10,299 nucleotides of DNA, taken from Nocardioides sp. (GTDB lineage: Bacteria; Actinomycetota; Actinomycetes; Propionibacteriales; Nocardioidaceae). Where the stretch lies: the NCBI GenBank assembly GCA_021731205.1, contig JAKFXV010000327.1:1-10299 (forward strand). The letters run 5' to 3'. The notes under the pieces were generated by a model. It saw only the letters and a list, made by a program, of their open reading frames with translations. It was not told where the DNA came from and did not search any database. Below, piece by piece: positions 1 through 6,177 of the stretch; position 1 is the stretch's first letter, and each line of letters starts with the position of its first letter. Position numbers and translations under genes: made by a program.

Positions 1-1
1 G

Positions 2-67
2 TCCGGGCGCGTCGTACTCGTGGCGCATGGGCCGGTGGCAGGCGCCCACTTGGTCAGTTACCCGTGA
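2..67 (+). CDS. 3' end of an unidentified upstream gene (partial)
   Basis: One plus-strand frame (codons from position 2) reads GRVVLVAHGPVAGAHLVSYP and ends at TGA 65-67. The composition (hydrophobic strand-like stretch, mostly G or C at third codon positions) fits the end of a real protein better than the other two frames: one is rich in Trp, the other has far less G/C at third positions. Only about 21 residues are visible, so no family can be named. The stop codon coincides with the first base triplet of the 48-bp repeat that follows. This may still be non-coding sequence or a different frame. Confidence 0.35.
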   Translation, partial: SGRVVLVAHGPVAGAHLVSYP

Positions 68-169
68 GTGAAGCGAGAGGGCGCGAAGTTGCGCCCGAAC
101 TGCGAGCTCACCAACAGACGCTGAGTGAAGCGAGAGGGCGCGAAGTTGCGCCCGAACTGCGAGCTCACC
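65..169. repeat. Tandem pair of identical 48-bp repeats with internal hairpin
   Basis: Positions 65-112 and 122-169 are identical over 48 bp, with a 9-bp spacer (57-bp period, exactly 19 codons). Each copy contains a perfect 6-bp stem GGGCGC/GCGCCC around a GAAGTT loop (79-84/91-96 and 136-141/148-153). The unit starts with TGAG and ends with CTCA, so each copy could also pair at its ends. It fills the gap between the presumed upstream stop codon and the GTG start of the ABC-F gene. It looks like a dispersed intergenic palindromic element of REP type and could act as a transcription terminator or mRNA 3'-end stabiliser; that role is inferred. Confidence 0.85.
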
Positions 170-182
170 GAAACACGGCGTC

Positions 183-1982
183 GTGAGCAACCTCGTCAAC
201 CTGGAGCGCGTGGACAAGGCGTTCGGCATCCGCCCGCTGCTGAGCGAAGTGTCGCTGGGGATCGCGAGTGGTGAGCGGATCGGGGTGGTCGGCCGCAACG
301 GCGACGGCAAGACCACGCTGCTGCGACTGATCACCGGTGAGGAGCACCCGGACGGGGGTCGGGTCAATCGCACGAGGGGTCTGCTGACCGGACACCTCCG
401 CCAAGGCGACGAGCTCGACGACACCCACACCGTCCGCGAGGCGGTGTTGGGCGGCAGATTGGATCACGAGTGGGCCGCCGACCCGACGACCCGAGAAGTC
501 GTCGAGGTGCTGTTGGCGGGCGTCACGCTGGATCGTGCGGTGATCGGGTTGTCGGGTGGAGAACGCCGGCGCTGCTCGCTCGCCGCCCTGCTGCTCGGCC
601 ACGACGAACTGTTGGTGCTCGACGAACCCACCAACCATCTCGACGTCGAGGCGGTCGCGTGGCTCGCCGAGCATCTCGCGGCCCGCGACTGCGCCGTGGT
701 GGTGGTGACCCACGACCGCTGGTTCCTCGATGCGGTGTGCCAGTGGACCTGGGAGGTGCACGACGGTGTCGTCGACGTCTACGAGGGCGGGTACGCCGCG
801 TTCGTGCTGGCCAAGGCCGAACGCCTGCGCCAGGCCGCCGCCTCCGAGGTACGACGCCAGAACCTCGTGCGCAAGGAGCTCGCCTGGCTGCGACGCGGCG
901 CCCCGGCCCGCACCTCCAAGCCCAAGTTCCGCGTGGACGCGGCCAACGCCTTGATCGCCGACGTGCCGCCACCGCGAGATCGCCTCGAGCTCCAGCGCTT
1001 CGCAACCCAGCGACTCGGCAAGGACGTCATCGACGTCGAGGACGTCGATCTGGCTCGCGGTGAGCGAGTCCTGCTCAGCGGCGCCACGTGGCGGATCGGT
1101 CCGGGCGATCGGATCGGCGTCGTCGGGGTGAACGGCGCCGGCAAGACCTCGCTCCTGCACCTGATCGCCGGCACGTTGCGCCCGTCGGCCGGCCGGGTCA
1201 AGCATGGTCGAACCGTCGCCCTGCAGCACCTCACCCAACAGCTCGACGACCTCGATCCGGAGGCCCGGGTGCTCGACACCGTCGAGTCGATCCGGCGGGT
1301 GGCCAGGACTGCCGACGGTGAGGTGTCCGCGTCGTCACTGCTGGAGCGGTTCGGTTTCATCGGAGACCGGCTCACCGCCCGCCTGGGAGATCTGTCGGGT
1401 GGCGAGCGAAGGCGGTTCCAGCTGCTCAGGATCCTGCTGACCGAACCCAATGTGTTGCTCCTGGACGAGCCGACGAACGATCTCGATATCGAGACCTTGA
1501 ACGTCATGGAGGACTTCCTCGACTCGTGGCCGGGGACCTTGGTCGTGGTGACCCACGACCGCTACTTCCTCGAGCGGGTCACCGATTCGGTCTGGGCGTT
1601 GCTCGGTGACGGTCAGGTGTCGATGCTGCCGCGCGGAGTCGACGAGTACCTCGAACGGCGGGCCCGATCGCTTGCCGACTCAGATCGCGCCGGCACAGAC
1701 GCAGCAGCCGACGCAGGGGCCGCGGCCCCCACCGCGTCCACCCCCCAGGTGAGACCAGGGAGCGCAGCCGAACGCTCGGCACGCAAACTGCTGGTCCGCC
1801 TCGACAAGCAGCTCGCGCGACTGGCAGACGACGAGGCACGTCTGCAACGCCGGATCGCGGAGGCGGCCGACGACTACGTCCGGCTCGCGAGCCTCGCTGC
1901 GGAGCTCGACGCCTTGCTGGCCGAGCGGGACGACGTGGAAGGCCAGTGGCTCGAGGCCGCCGAGGCCCTCCCCAACCCCTAA
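183..1982 (+). CDS. ABC-F family ATPase (Uup-like), duplicated ATP-binding cassette protein
   Basis: A soluble protein of 599 residues with two ATP-binding cassettes and no membrane segment, the layout of ABC-F proteins that act on the ribosome rather than in transport. Cassette 1 has Walker A GRNGDGKTT (37-45), signature LSGGE (123-127) and Walker B LLVLDEPTNHLD (143-154). Cassette 2 has GVNGAGKTS (315-323), LSGGE (404-408) and LLLDEPTNDLD (about 425-435). The EPTN glutamates expected for catalysis are both present. A linker follows cassette 1 (about 210-275). After an Ala/Thr-rich stretch, the last 75 or so residues are a charged Leu/Glu/Arg coiled coil, as in Uup. The GTG at 183 is the first possible start after an in-frame stop at 126-128 and places the usual N-terminal beta strand (LVNLERVDKAFG) at residue 4. 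No Shine-Dalgarno is visible. Whether it is housekeeping (Uup-type) or antibiotic protection cannot be told; no resistance-type long linker is evident. Confidence 0.93.
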   Translation: MSNLVNLERVDKAFGIRPLLSEVSLGIASGERIGVVGRNGDGKTTLLRLITGEEHPDGGRVNRTRGLLTGHLRQGDELDDTHTVREAVLGGRLDHEWAADPTTREVVEVLLAGVTLDRAVIGLSGGERRRCSLAALLLGHDELLVLDEPTNHLDVEAVAWLAEHLAARDCAVVVVTHDRWFLDAVCQWTWEVHDGVVDVYEGGYAAFVLAKAERLRQAAASEVRRQNLVRKELAWLRRGAPARTSKPKFRVDAANALIADVPPPRDRLELQRFATQRLGKDVIDVEDVDLARGERVLLSGATWRIGPGDRIGVVGVNGAGKTSLLHLIAGTLRPSAGRVKHGRTVALQHLTQQLDDLDPEARVLDTVESIRRVARTADGEVSASSLLERFGFIGDRLTARLGDLSGGERRRFQLLRILLTEPNVLLLDEPTNDLDIETLNVMEDFLDSWPGTLVVVTHDRYFLERVTDSVWALLGDGQVSMLPRGVDEYLERRARSLADSDRAGTDAAADAGAAAPTASTPQVRPGSAAERSARKLLVRLDKQLARLADDEARLQRRIAEAADDYVRLASLAAELDALLAERDDVEGQWLEAAEALPNP

Positions 1983-1987
1983 CCCGC

Positions 1988-2066
1988 CGAGGCGTCACAA
2001 ACACGACGCGAGGCGTCACAAACGTCTCGCCCAGGGGTCGCGAACTCCGCGCGAGGGTCGCCGTTC
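1988..2066. repeat. Array of about four 21-22 bp degenerate repeats
   Basis: CGAGGCGTCACAAAC occurs exactly at 1988-2002 and 2009-2023 (21-bp period). A third version with 11 of 15 matches is at 2031-2045, and a fourth, more diverged version (CGAGGGTCGCC...) begins at 2052. The array fills the 82-bp gap between the convergent ABC-F and marR genes and runs into the marR stop codon. Its function is unknown. Confidence 0.7.
2008..2030 (+). terminator. Hairpin between convergent genes, probable terminator
   Basis: GCGAGGCGT (2008-2016) pairs with ACGTCTCGC (2022-2030) over nine positions, one of them G-U, around a CACAA loop. It sits 26 bp after the ABC-F stop codon. There is no following T-tract, as is common for high-GC actinobacterial terminators. 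On the opposite strand the G-U becomes a C-A mismatch, so it should work better for the plus-strand transcript. It is formed by the second copy of the 21-bp repeat. Confidence 0.5.
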
Positions 2067-2553
2067 ACTTCGAGAAGGGGCCGAGCAACTCGCGCAGCAG
2101 TCGGGCCAGGCGCCGCTGATCATCAGCGGGCAGTTCGGCGAGCAGTGCCTGTTCGGCGTCCAGCAGCGCCTCGAAGGCACCGTCGACGGCCGCCTTGCCT
2201 GCGCGAGTCAGCCGCACGAGCACACCCCGGCGGTCGTCAGGGTCTGGCAGGCGGCTGACGAAGCCGCGGATCTCGAGCCGATCGACCCGGTTGGTCATTG
2301 TGCCGCTGGTCACCAGCGTTTCGCGGAGCAGTCGCCCCGGCGACAGTTCGTACGGCGTGCCGGCCCGGCGCAAGGCCGCGAGCACATCGAACTCCCAAGG
2401 CTCGATCCGGTGCGCCTCGAAGGCCGTGCGACGCGTCAGGTCCAGGTGGCGCGCCAGCCGACTGATCCGGCTGAACACCTCGACCGGCCCGAGGTCGAGG
2501 TCGGCGCGTTCGCGAGCCCACGCTTCGACCAGGTCGTCGACTTCATCGCGCAT
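2065..2553 (-). CDS. MarR-family winged-helix transcriptional regulator
   Basis: A 162-residue protein, normal MarR length. An N-terminal helical dimerisation region (1-48) is followed by the winged helix: EFDVLAALRRAG (54-65), LSPGRLL, the recognition helix TSGTMTNRVDRLE (about 82-94) and the wing DPDDRRGVLVRLT (104-116), with the characteristic D-x-R-x(4)-LT signature. A C-terminal helix (about 120-158) completes the dimer interface. Proteins of this family usually repress a neighbouring gene and themselves, and are released by small phenolic or metabolic ligands or by oxidation. The protein has no Cys, so thiol-based sensing is unlikely. The ATG at 2553 has no Shine-Dalgarno but lies exactly six bases after a TAAACT -10 element, which supports leaderless translation from this start. 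It is transcribed away from the DMT permease gene, with a palindromic operator in the shared region, making that permease and its membrane partner the likeliest targets besides itself. The ligand is unknown. Confidence 0.93.
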   Translation of the reverse strand: MRDEVDDLVEAWARERADLDLGPVEVFSRISRLARHLDLTRRTAFEAHRIEPWEFDVLAALRRAGTPYELSPGRLLRETLVTSGTMTNRVDRLEIRGFVSRLPDPDDRRGVLVRLTRAGKAAVDGAFEALLDAEQALLAELPADDQRRLARLLRELLGPFSK

Positions 2554-2559
2554 CGCAGC

Positions 2560-2565
2560 AGTTTA
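2560..2565 (-). promoter_or_regulatory. -10 element of marR, leaderless type
   Basis: Read on the minus strand this is TAAACT (a TAnnnT -10), followed by six bases (GCTGCG) and then the marR ATG. That spacing puts the transcription start on or next to the A of the start codon, and no Shine-Dalgarno is present. No convincing -35 hexamer is seen; the palindromic operator occupies that region. Confidence 0.6.
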
Positions 2566-2571
2566 GCGAAT

Positions 2572-2595
2572 CGTCAAGAATCTTGACGTCGAGAT
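2572..2595. promoter_or_regulatory. Composite palindromic operator, probable MarR binding site
   Basis: Two overlapping palindromes share one half-site. The first is CGTCAAGA-A-TCTTGACG (2572-2588, perfect 8+1+8). The second is ATCTTGACGTCGAGAT (2580-2595, seven of eight pairs match). TCTTGA/TCRAGA half-sites with a two-base centre are of a kind bound by several MarR proteins. Relative to the inferred marR start point at 2553 the block spans about -19 to -42, so binding would cover the -35 region. It ends 95 bp before the DMT permease start codon and could also control that gene. Confidence 0.7.
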
Positions 2596-2678
2596 AAGGC
2601 GCGAAGGGTTGGGTGGCGTTTCTGGGAGGAACCGGTTGGCCTCGCCAGTAGATTGCCGCTAGCAGTGAAGTTTGCGAC

Positions 2679-2686
2679 GGGGGAGG
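2679..2686 (+). promoter_or_regulatory. Ribosome binding site of the DMT permease gene
   Basis: GGGGGAGG, a strong Shine-Dalgarno, lies four bases before TTG 2691, slightly tight spacing. The next possible start, GTG 2703, would be 16 bases away, too far, so this site decides for the rare TTG start. A TAGATT at 2649-2654 could be its -10 element, but no -35 is convincing. Confidence 0.6.
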
Positions 2687-2690
2687 TCGG

Positions 2691-3590
2691 TTGGACACGC
2701 AGGTGACGCTGGCGGCGTTCTATGCGCTCGCCTCCGCCATCGGGTTCGCGCTGTCCACCTCGTTGCAGCACCGCGAGGCGGGCGGGGCGCCGAGCAGCGG
2801 CATCCTTGGCGTACTCCGATTCGTCATCACCCGCCGAATGTGGGTGCTCGGAGCCTTCGTAGGTTTCGTCGCCTTGATCCTGCACGCGCTCGCGCTCAAC
2901 AACGGCGCCATCGCACTGGTCCAGCCCATCATGGTGAGTGGTGTCGTGCTGGCAGTGCTCTTCCGGTCCGCGCTGGATCGTGCGCTCCCTCCGCGGAGGG
3001 AACTGGTCGGCGTCACCCTGACCACCCTCGCGCTGGGCTGTTTCCTCGTGGTCGCGAACCCGCAGGCCGAGTCGGAGGCTGACGAACGCCGAGCCGTCCT
3101 GCTGTGGCTGAGCGGCGTGCTGTGCATCGCGCTGCTCGTGCTGGTGGCCAACCGCATGCCGACGCCGGTCGCAGCGTCGTTCCTGCTCGGAACTGCGAGT
3201 GGGGTGTGCTTCGGCCTGACCGCCGGGTTGCTGAAGATGATCAGCAACGACTTCGGCGCCGACGGCGTGATGGGGGTTGTGGGCAGCTGGCATCTGTACG
3301 CCCAGATCGGCACCGGGCTGACCGGTATCGCGATCAACCAGCGCGCCTATCACCTGGCGCCGCTAGCCATCTCCATGCCCGTGCTCAACGTCGTCGACGT
3401 GCTCGTCGCCCTGGCCTTCGGAGTGCTGGTCTTCAACGAGGTGCCGACGCGGCATCCGGTCGGGATCGCCGTGCTGGGCCTATGCCTCGTGCTGATGGGC
3501 GCCGGTTTGCGTATGCTCGCTCGTGTCCATCCAGAAGCGGTCGCTGCTTCGAAGAGCGGGTTCGGATCCGAGCTCTCGGATCAAAGATGA
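2691..3590 (+). CDS. DMT-superfamily (EamA-like) membrane permease
   Basis: A 299-residue integral membrane protein with about nine hydrophobic segments (roughly residues 5-24, 49-68, 73-92, 105-123, 134-153, 161-182, 198-215, 222-248, 256-276). Short charged loops and a basic/polar cytoplasmic tail fit a drug/metabolite transporter-type permease. Family-like features are the N-terminal AIGFALSTSLQHREA, the NNGAIALVQPIMVSGVVLAVL helix, and a late LAPLAISMPVLNVVDVLVALAFGVLVFNE helix in which proline and small residues occur where DMT proteins have their second-half conserved stretch. The substrate cannot be read from the sequence; export of a metabolite or drug, or a NIPA-like magnesium role, are both possible. 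It lies downstream of the MarR operator and 10 bp ahead of a second membrane protein gene, so the two probably form one MarR-controlled operon. Start: TTG, chosen because of the strong Shine-Dalgarno. Confidence 0.8.
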   Translation: MDTQVTLAAFYALASAIGFALSTSLQHREAGGAPSSGILGVLRFVITRRMWVLGAFVGFVALILHALALNNGAIALVQPIMVSGVVLAVLFRSALDRALPPRRELVGVTLTTLALGCFLVVANPQAESEADERRAVLLWLSGVLCIALLVLVANRMPTPVAASFLLGTASGVCFGLTAGLLKMISNDFGADGVMGVVGSWHLYAQIGTGLTGIAINQRAYHLAPLAISMPVLNVVDVLVALAFGVLVFNEVPTRHPVGIAVLGLCLVLMGAGLRMLARVHPEAVAASKSGFGSELSDQR

Positions 3591-3594
3591 GGAG
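3589..3594 (+). promoter_or_regulatory. Ribosome binding site deciding the start of the duplicated membrane protein
   Basis: GAGGAG overlaps the permease stop codon (TGA 3588-3590) and stands six bases before ATG 3601, ideal spacing. It favours ATG 3601 over the in-frame GTG 3523, which has no Shine-Dalgarno and would add 26 highly charged residues in front of a membrane segment. Confidence 0.75.
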
Positions 3595-3600
3595 CGCCTG

Positions 3601-4518
3601 ATGACCTGGCTGCACGGCATCCTCCTCGGTGTTCTGGTGGGTGCCCACGTGTCGACCTGGGGTGCCTACAAGGATGCGCCGTTCGAGGGCTTCCACGTCA
3701 CCCGTTTCGTGCGCAGCATCCTGCTCGCCATGGGGATCGGGGCGGTGCTGAGTGGGGCTTTCGGCTTCGATCGCACCGAGTCGATGATCGTCTTGTTGGG
3801 TGTCATCTACGGCATCGAGCGGCTGCTGACGGAGTACTGGAAGCTCTTCTTGCGCGACCATCGAGCAGACAGCTTCACCATTCCGATGCGCTTCGGCATC
3901 TTCGGACGGCCGGTCGATGAGCATGGCACCCGCTACGCCATCGGTGGGGTGATCGTCGTGCTGACAGTGCTCATCTGCGTCACGGTCAGCCTCGTTCAGA
4001 ACGCCTTGCCGCCGCAGCCGCAGTGGTTCTTGATCCTGTTTGCCGGGATCAGTGGCTGGCTGACCGCCGTCGGGGGCGCCTGGAAGGACGCCCCGATCGA
4101 GGGATTCAGCGGCTGGAAGTTCATGCGCAGCCCGATCGTTGCCACCGCGTGGGCGATCCCGCTCTCCTTCTTGACCGACAACTGGGTGCTGATGTCGCTG
4201 TCGGCCGGTGGGTTCGCGGTCGCCTCGATCGAGACCTACAAGGCGTTCCTGGTGCGCAATCGCCCGCCGGGAAAGTTCGACGGCAAGCCGGTGCTGCATC
4301 AGTTCCCGTGGCTTCGCGAGGGACTGGCCGGCGCGCACGCGCTGCTGTGGGGAGGCCTCGCCGTGAGCTTGGCGTACGGTCTGCTGCGGCCCCCGGCCCC
4401 GCCCTCGCTCGATGCGGTCGCCGTAGCCCAGGCGACGATCGCCGTGCTTGCCGCCATCGGCTCGGGGCTGGTCACCAGTCGCGCACTGCTTTCGCGACCA
4501 CTCGCCCTTTCCTACTAG
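3601..4518 (+). CDS. Unrecognised membrane protein with internal duplication
   Basis: A 305-residue protein with about eight or nine hydrophobic segments (roughly 3-22, 39-56, 60-76, 112-133, 142-160, 178-212, 246-265, 282-300). I do not recognise the family. The sequence is a diverged tandem duplication: [11 protein letters not shown]...RFVRS at 21-39 matches [11 protein letters not shown]...KFMRS at 159-177, each followed by a hydrophobic helix. E-x-W-K-x-F-L at 78-84 then matches E-x-Y-K-x-F-L at 211-217. The two halves would therefore each place a conserved K-D-A-P-x-E-G-F motif at a membrane edge, suggesting a two-fold symmetric protein such as a channel, carrier or lipid-handling enzyme; this is inference. 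The start is set by GAGGAG six bases upstream. It follows the DMT permease by 10 bp, so it is probably co-transcribed and may work with it. A longer form from GTG 3523 (331 residues) is possible but less likely. Confidence 0.8.
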   Translation: MTWLHGILLGVLVGAHVSTWGAYKDAPFEGFHVTRFVRSILLAMGIGAVLSGAFGFDRTESMIVLLGVIYGIERLLTEYWKLFLRDHRADSFTIPMRFGIFGRPVDEHGTRYAIGGVIVVLTVLICVTVSLVQNALPPQPQWFLILFAGISGWLTAVGGAWKDAPIEGFSGWKFMRSPIVATAWAIPLSFLTDNWVLMSLSAGGFAVASIETYKAFLVRNRPPGKFDGKPVLHQFPWLREGLAGAHALLWGGLAVSLAYGLLRPPAPPSLDAVAVAQATIAVLAAIGSGLVTSRALLSRPLALSY

Positions 4519-4561
4519 TCCCTTCGCCGCCGCCCTTTGGCACCTGCGCCTGATGGCGCCG

Positions 4562-4567
4562 TACCCT
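4562..4567 (+). promoter_or_regulatory. Candidate -10 element of miaB
   Basis: TACCCT (TAnnnT) stands nine bases before the miaB ATG at 4577, with TTGGCA (4537-4542) as a possible -35 at a long 19-bp spacing. A start near 4574 would give a leader of only about three bases, in keeping with the lack of a Shine-Dalgarno. Weak evidence. Confidence 0.35.
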
Positions 4568-4576
4568 GGTCCGGTC

Positions 4577-6022
4577 ATGAGCAGCGCGCGCACCTACGAA
4601 GTCCGCACCTACGGGTGCCAGATGAACGTCCATGACTCCGAGCGACTGACGGGCTTGCTGGAACAGGCGGGCTACGTTGCGGCCGCCGCGGACGCGCCGG
4701 CCGATGTGGTGGTCTTCAACACCTGCGCCGTCCGCGAGAACGCCGACAATCGGCTGTACGGCAACCTCGGTCATCTCGCGCCCGTGAAAGCCGCGAATCC
4801 AGGCATGCAGATCGCCGTGGGTGGATGCCTCGCCCAGAAGGATCGGCACACGATCACCCAGAAGGCCCCGTGGGTCGACGTCGTGTTCGGCACTCACAAC
4901 ATCGGGTCGCTCCCGGTGCTGCTGGAGCGGGCGCGGGCGCACGACGAGGCGCAGGTCGAGATCCTGGAGTCGTTGGAGGTCTTCCCGTCGACGCTGCCGA
5001 CGCGGCGCGATTCGGCGTACGCCGCCTGGGTGTCGATCTCGGTCGGGTGCAACAACACCTGCACCTTCTGCATCGTTCCCTCGCTCCGGGGCAACGAGAA
5101 GGACCGCCGACCCGGGGAGATCTTGGCCGAGATCGAGGCCCTGGTCGGCGAGGGAGTAGCCGAGATCACCCTGTTGGGCCAGAACGTCAACGCCTACGGC
5201 GTGGAGTTCGGCGACCGACAGGCCTTCTCCGCGTTGCTCCGTGCGTGCGGGACCGTGACCGGGCTGGAGCGGGTCCGGTTCACCTCGCCGCATCCCGCGG
5301 AGTTCACCGACGACGTGATCGACGCGATGGCCGAGACCGCCAATGTCATGCCCTCGTTGCACATGCCCCTGCAATCGGGCTCGGATCGGATCCTGCGAGC
5401 CATGCGCCGCTCGTATCGCCAGACGCGCTTCCTGGGCATCATCGACAAGGTGCGAGCGGCGATGCCGGAGGCCGCGATCACGACCGACATCATCGTCGGG
5501 TTTCCGGGGGAGACCGAGGCGGACTTCGAGGCGACCCTCGACGTGGTCAGGGCGGCCCGGTTCGCCGGCGCCTACACCTTCCAATACTCCAAGCGGCCGG
5601 GAACTCCCGCGGCTGACCTCGCGGATCAGGTGCCTAAGGCCGTGGTGCAGGAGCGCTACGAACGGCTGGTTGCGCTGGTCGACGACATCGCCTGGCGGGA
5701 GAACCGCGCGCTGCTGGGACGTCAGGTCGAACTGCTGGTGACCGACTCCGGCGGACGCAAGGATGCCGCCACCTCTCGTCTCACCGGGCGCGGGCCGGAC
5801 AACCGCTTGGTCCACTTCCAGCCGGGCCCCGACAGCGGCGTACGTCCAGGTGATCTGGTGACGGTCGCGATCTCGTACGCCGCCCCGCACCACCTCGTGG
5901 CGGACGGGCCGGTGCTCGCCGTACGACGCACTCGCGCCGGCGACGCCTGGGAGGCTCGCGAGACCGAGCCGGCCCGGTCCGCAGTCGGCCTGGGCATGCC
6001 CACGGTGGGAGTGCCCACCTAG
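4577..6022 (+). CDS. miaB: tRNA-2-methylthio-N6-dimethylallyladenosine synthase
   Basis: Radical-SAM methylthiotransferase that converts i6A37 to ms2i6A37 in tRNAs reading UNN codons, in the cytoplasm. The 481 residues show the family order. The N-terminal MTTase domain has its three cluster cysteines at Cys14 (YGCQMN), Cys50 ([11 protein letters not shown]) and Cys84 (GGCLAQ). The radical-SAM cluster motif CNNTCTFC follows at 158-165, then [10 protein letters not shown] and SPHPAEF, and the core ends with [18 protein letters not shown] and [14 protein letters not shown]-terminal TRAM domain (about 375-445, with [11 protein letters not shown]) binds tRNA. The tail [11 protein letters not shown] resembles actinobacterial MiaB proteins. 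ATG 4577 is chosen because it places [13 protein letters not shown] at the usual distance from the N-terminus; in-frame ATG 4553 would add eight residues. No Shine-Dalgarno is seen. It supplies the step after MiaA, encoded 1.7 kb downstream. Confidence 0.97.
   Translation: MSSARTYEVRTYGCQMNVHDSERLTGLLEQAGYVAAAADAPADVVVFNTCAVRENADNRLYGNLGHLAPVKAANPGMQIAVGGCLAQKDRHTITQKAPWVDVVFGTHNIGSLPVLLERARAHDEAQVEILESLEVFPSTLPTRRDSAYAAWVSISVGCNNTCTFCIVPSLRGNEKDRRPGEILAEIEALVGEGVAEITLLGQNVNAYGVEFGDRQAFSALLRACGTVTGLERVRFTSPHPAEFTDDVIDAMAETANVMPSLHMPLQSGSDRILRAMRRSYRQTRFLGIIDKVRAAMPEAAITTDIIVGFPGETEADFEATLDVVRAARFAGAYTFQYSKRPGTPAADLADQVPKAVVQERYERLVALVDDIAWRENRALLGRQVELLVTDSGGRKDAATSRLTGRGPDNRLVHFQPGPDSGVRPGDLVTVAISYAAPHHLVADGPVLAVRRTRAGDAWEARETEPARSAVGLGMPTVGVPT
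6004..6019 (+). terminator. Hairpin at the miaB 3' end
   Basis: GGTGGG (6004-6009) pairs perfectly with CCCACC (6014-6019) around a four-base loop, immediately before the TAG stop. The preceding 5991-6002 is itself a perfect 12-bp palindrome (TGGGCATGCCCA). There is no T-tract. It may terminate or slow transcription, or it may only reflect the conserved Gly/Pro/Val-rich C-terminal peptide. Confidence 0.3.
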
Positions 6023-6035
6023 TCCAGCCGGAGAT

Positions 6036-6103
6036 GGGACCGATCGCCGCCGCGACTGGGTATCCGCCACAGCGGGCAGGGTGATTCGGGTGTCTTCGGT
6101 CCC
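6036..6103. repeat. Inverted repeat GGGACCGA upstream of the DUF559 gene
   Basis: GGGACCGA (6036-6043) and its reverse complement TCGGTCCC (6096-6103) lie 52 bp apart in the 155-bp gap between miaB and the DUF559-type gene. Apart from this repeat I see no gene, Shine-Dalgarno or clear promoter in that gap. The right arm, extended to TCTTCGGTCCCAG (6093-6105), recurs inverted at 7040-7052. Confidence 0.55.
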
Positions 6104-6177
6104 AGGCACGGTTTCGATTGCGGCTACCTGTGGAATGAGCCCACGCGACGACGTGGCGATCGTGCACGCTAACCCGA

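Noticed and set aside
65..169. CRISPR-like repeat-spacer-repeat
   Set aside because: Only two 48-bp copies with a 9-bp spacer and no cas genes; spacers in CRISPR arrays are far longer.
1..186. Frame from position 1 reading through both 48-bp repeats as a repetitive protein C-terminus
   Set aside because: Third-position composition over positions 1-63 is poor compared with the frame starting at 2, which ends at TGA 65-67; the open frame is explained by the 57-bp period being a multiple of three.
165..1238. Minus-strand open frame of 357 codons opposite the ABC-F gene
   Set aside because: The opposite strand carries clear Walker and signature motifs in both cassettes; the antisense translation shows no recognisable domain.
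4448..4576. Upstream in-frame extension of miaB starting at 4448
   Set aside because: It overlaps the preceding gene by about 70 bp, encodes unconserved sequence and has no start signals; ATG 4577 gives the family N-terminus.
4472..6109. Long minus-strand open frame of 545 codons opposite miaB
   Set aside because: It is antisense to a strongly conserved MiaB and translates to Arg/Gly/His/Asp-rich sequence without domain motifs; such frames are expected in high-GC DNA.
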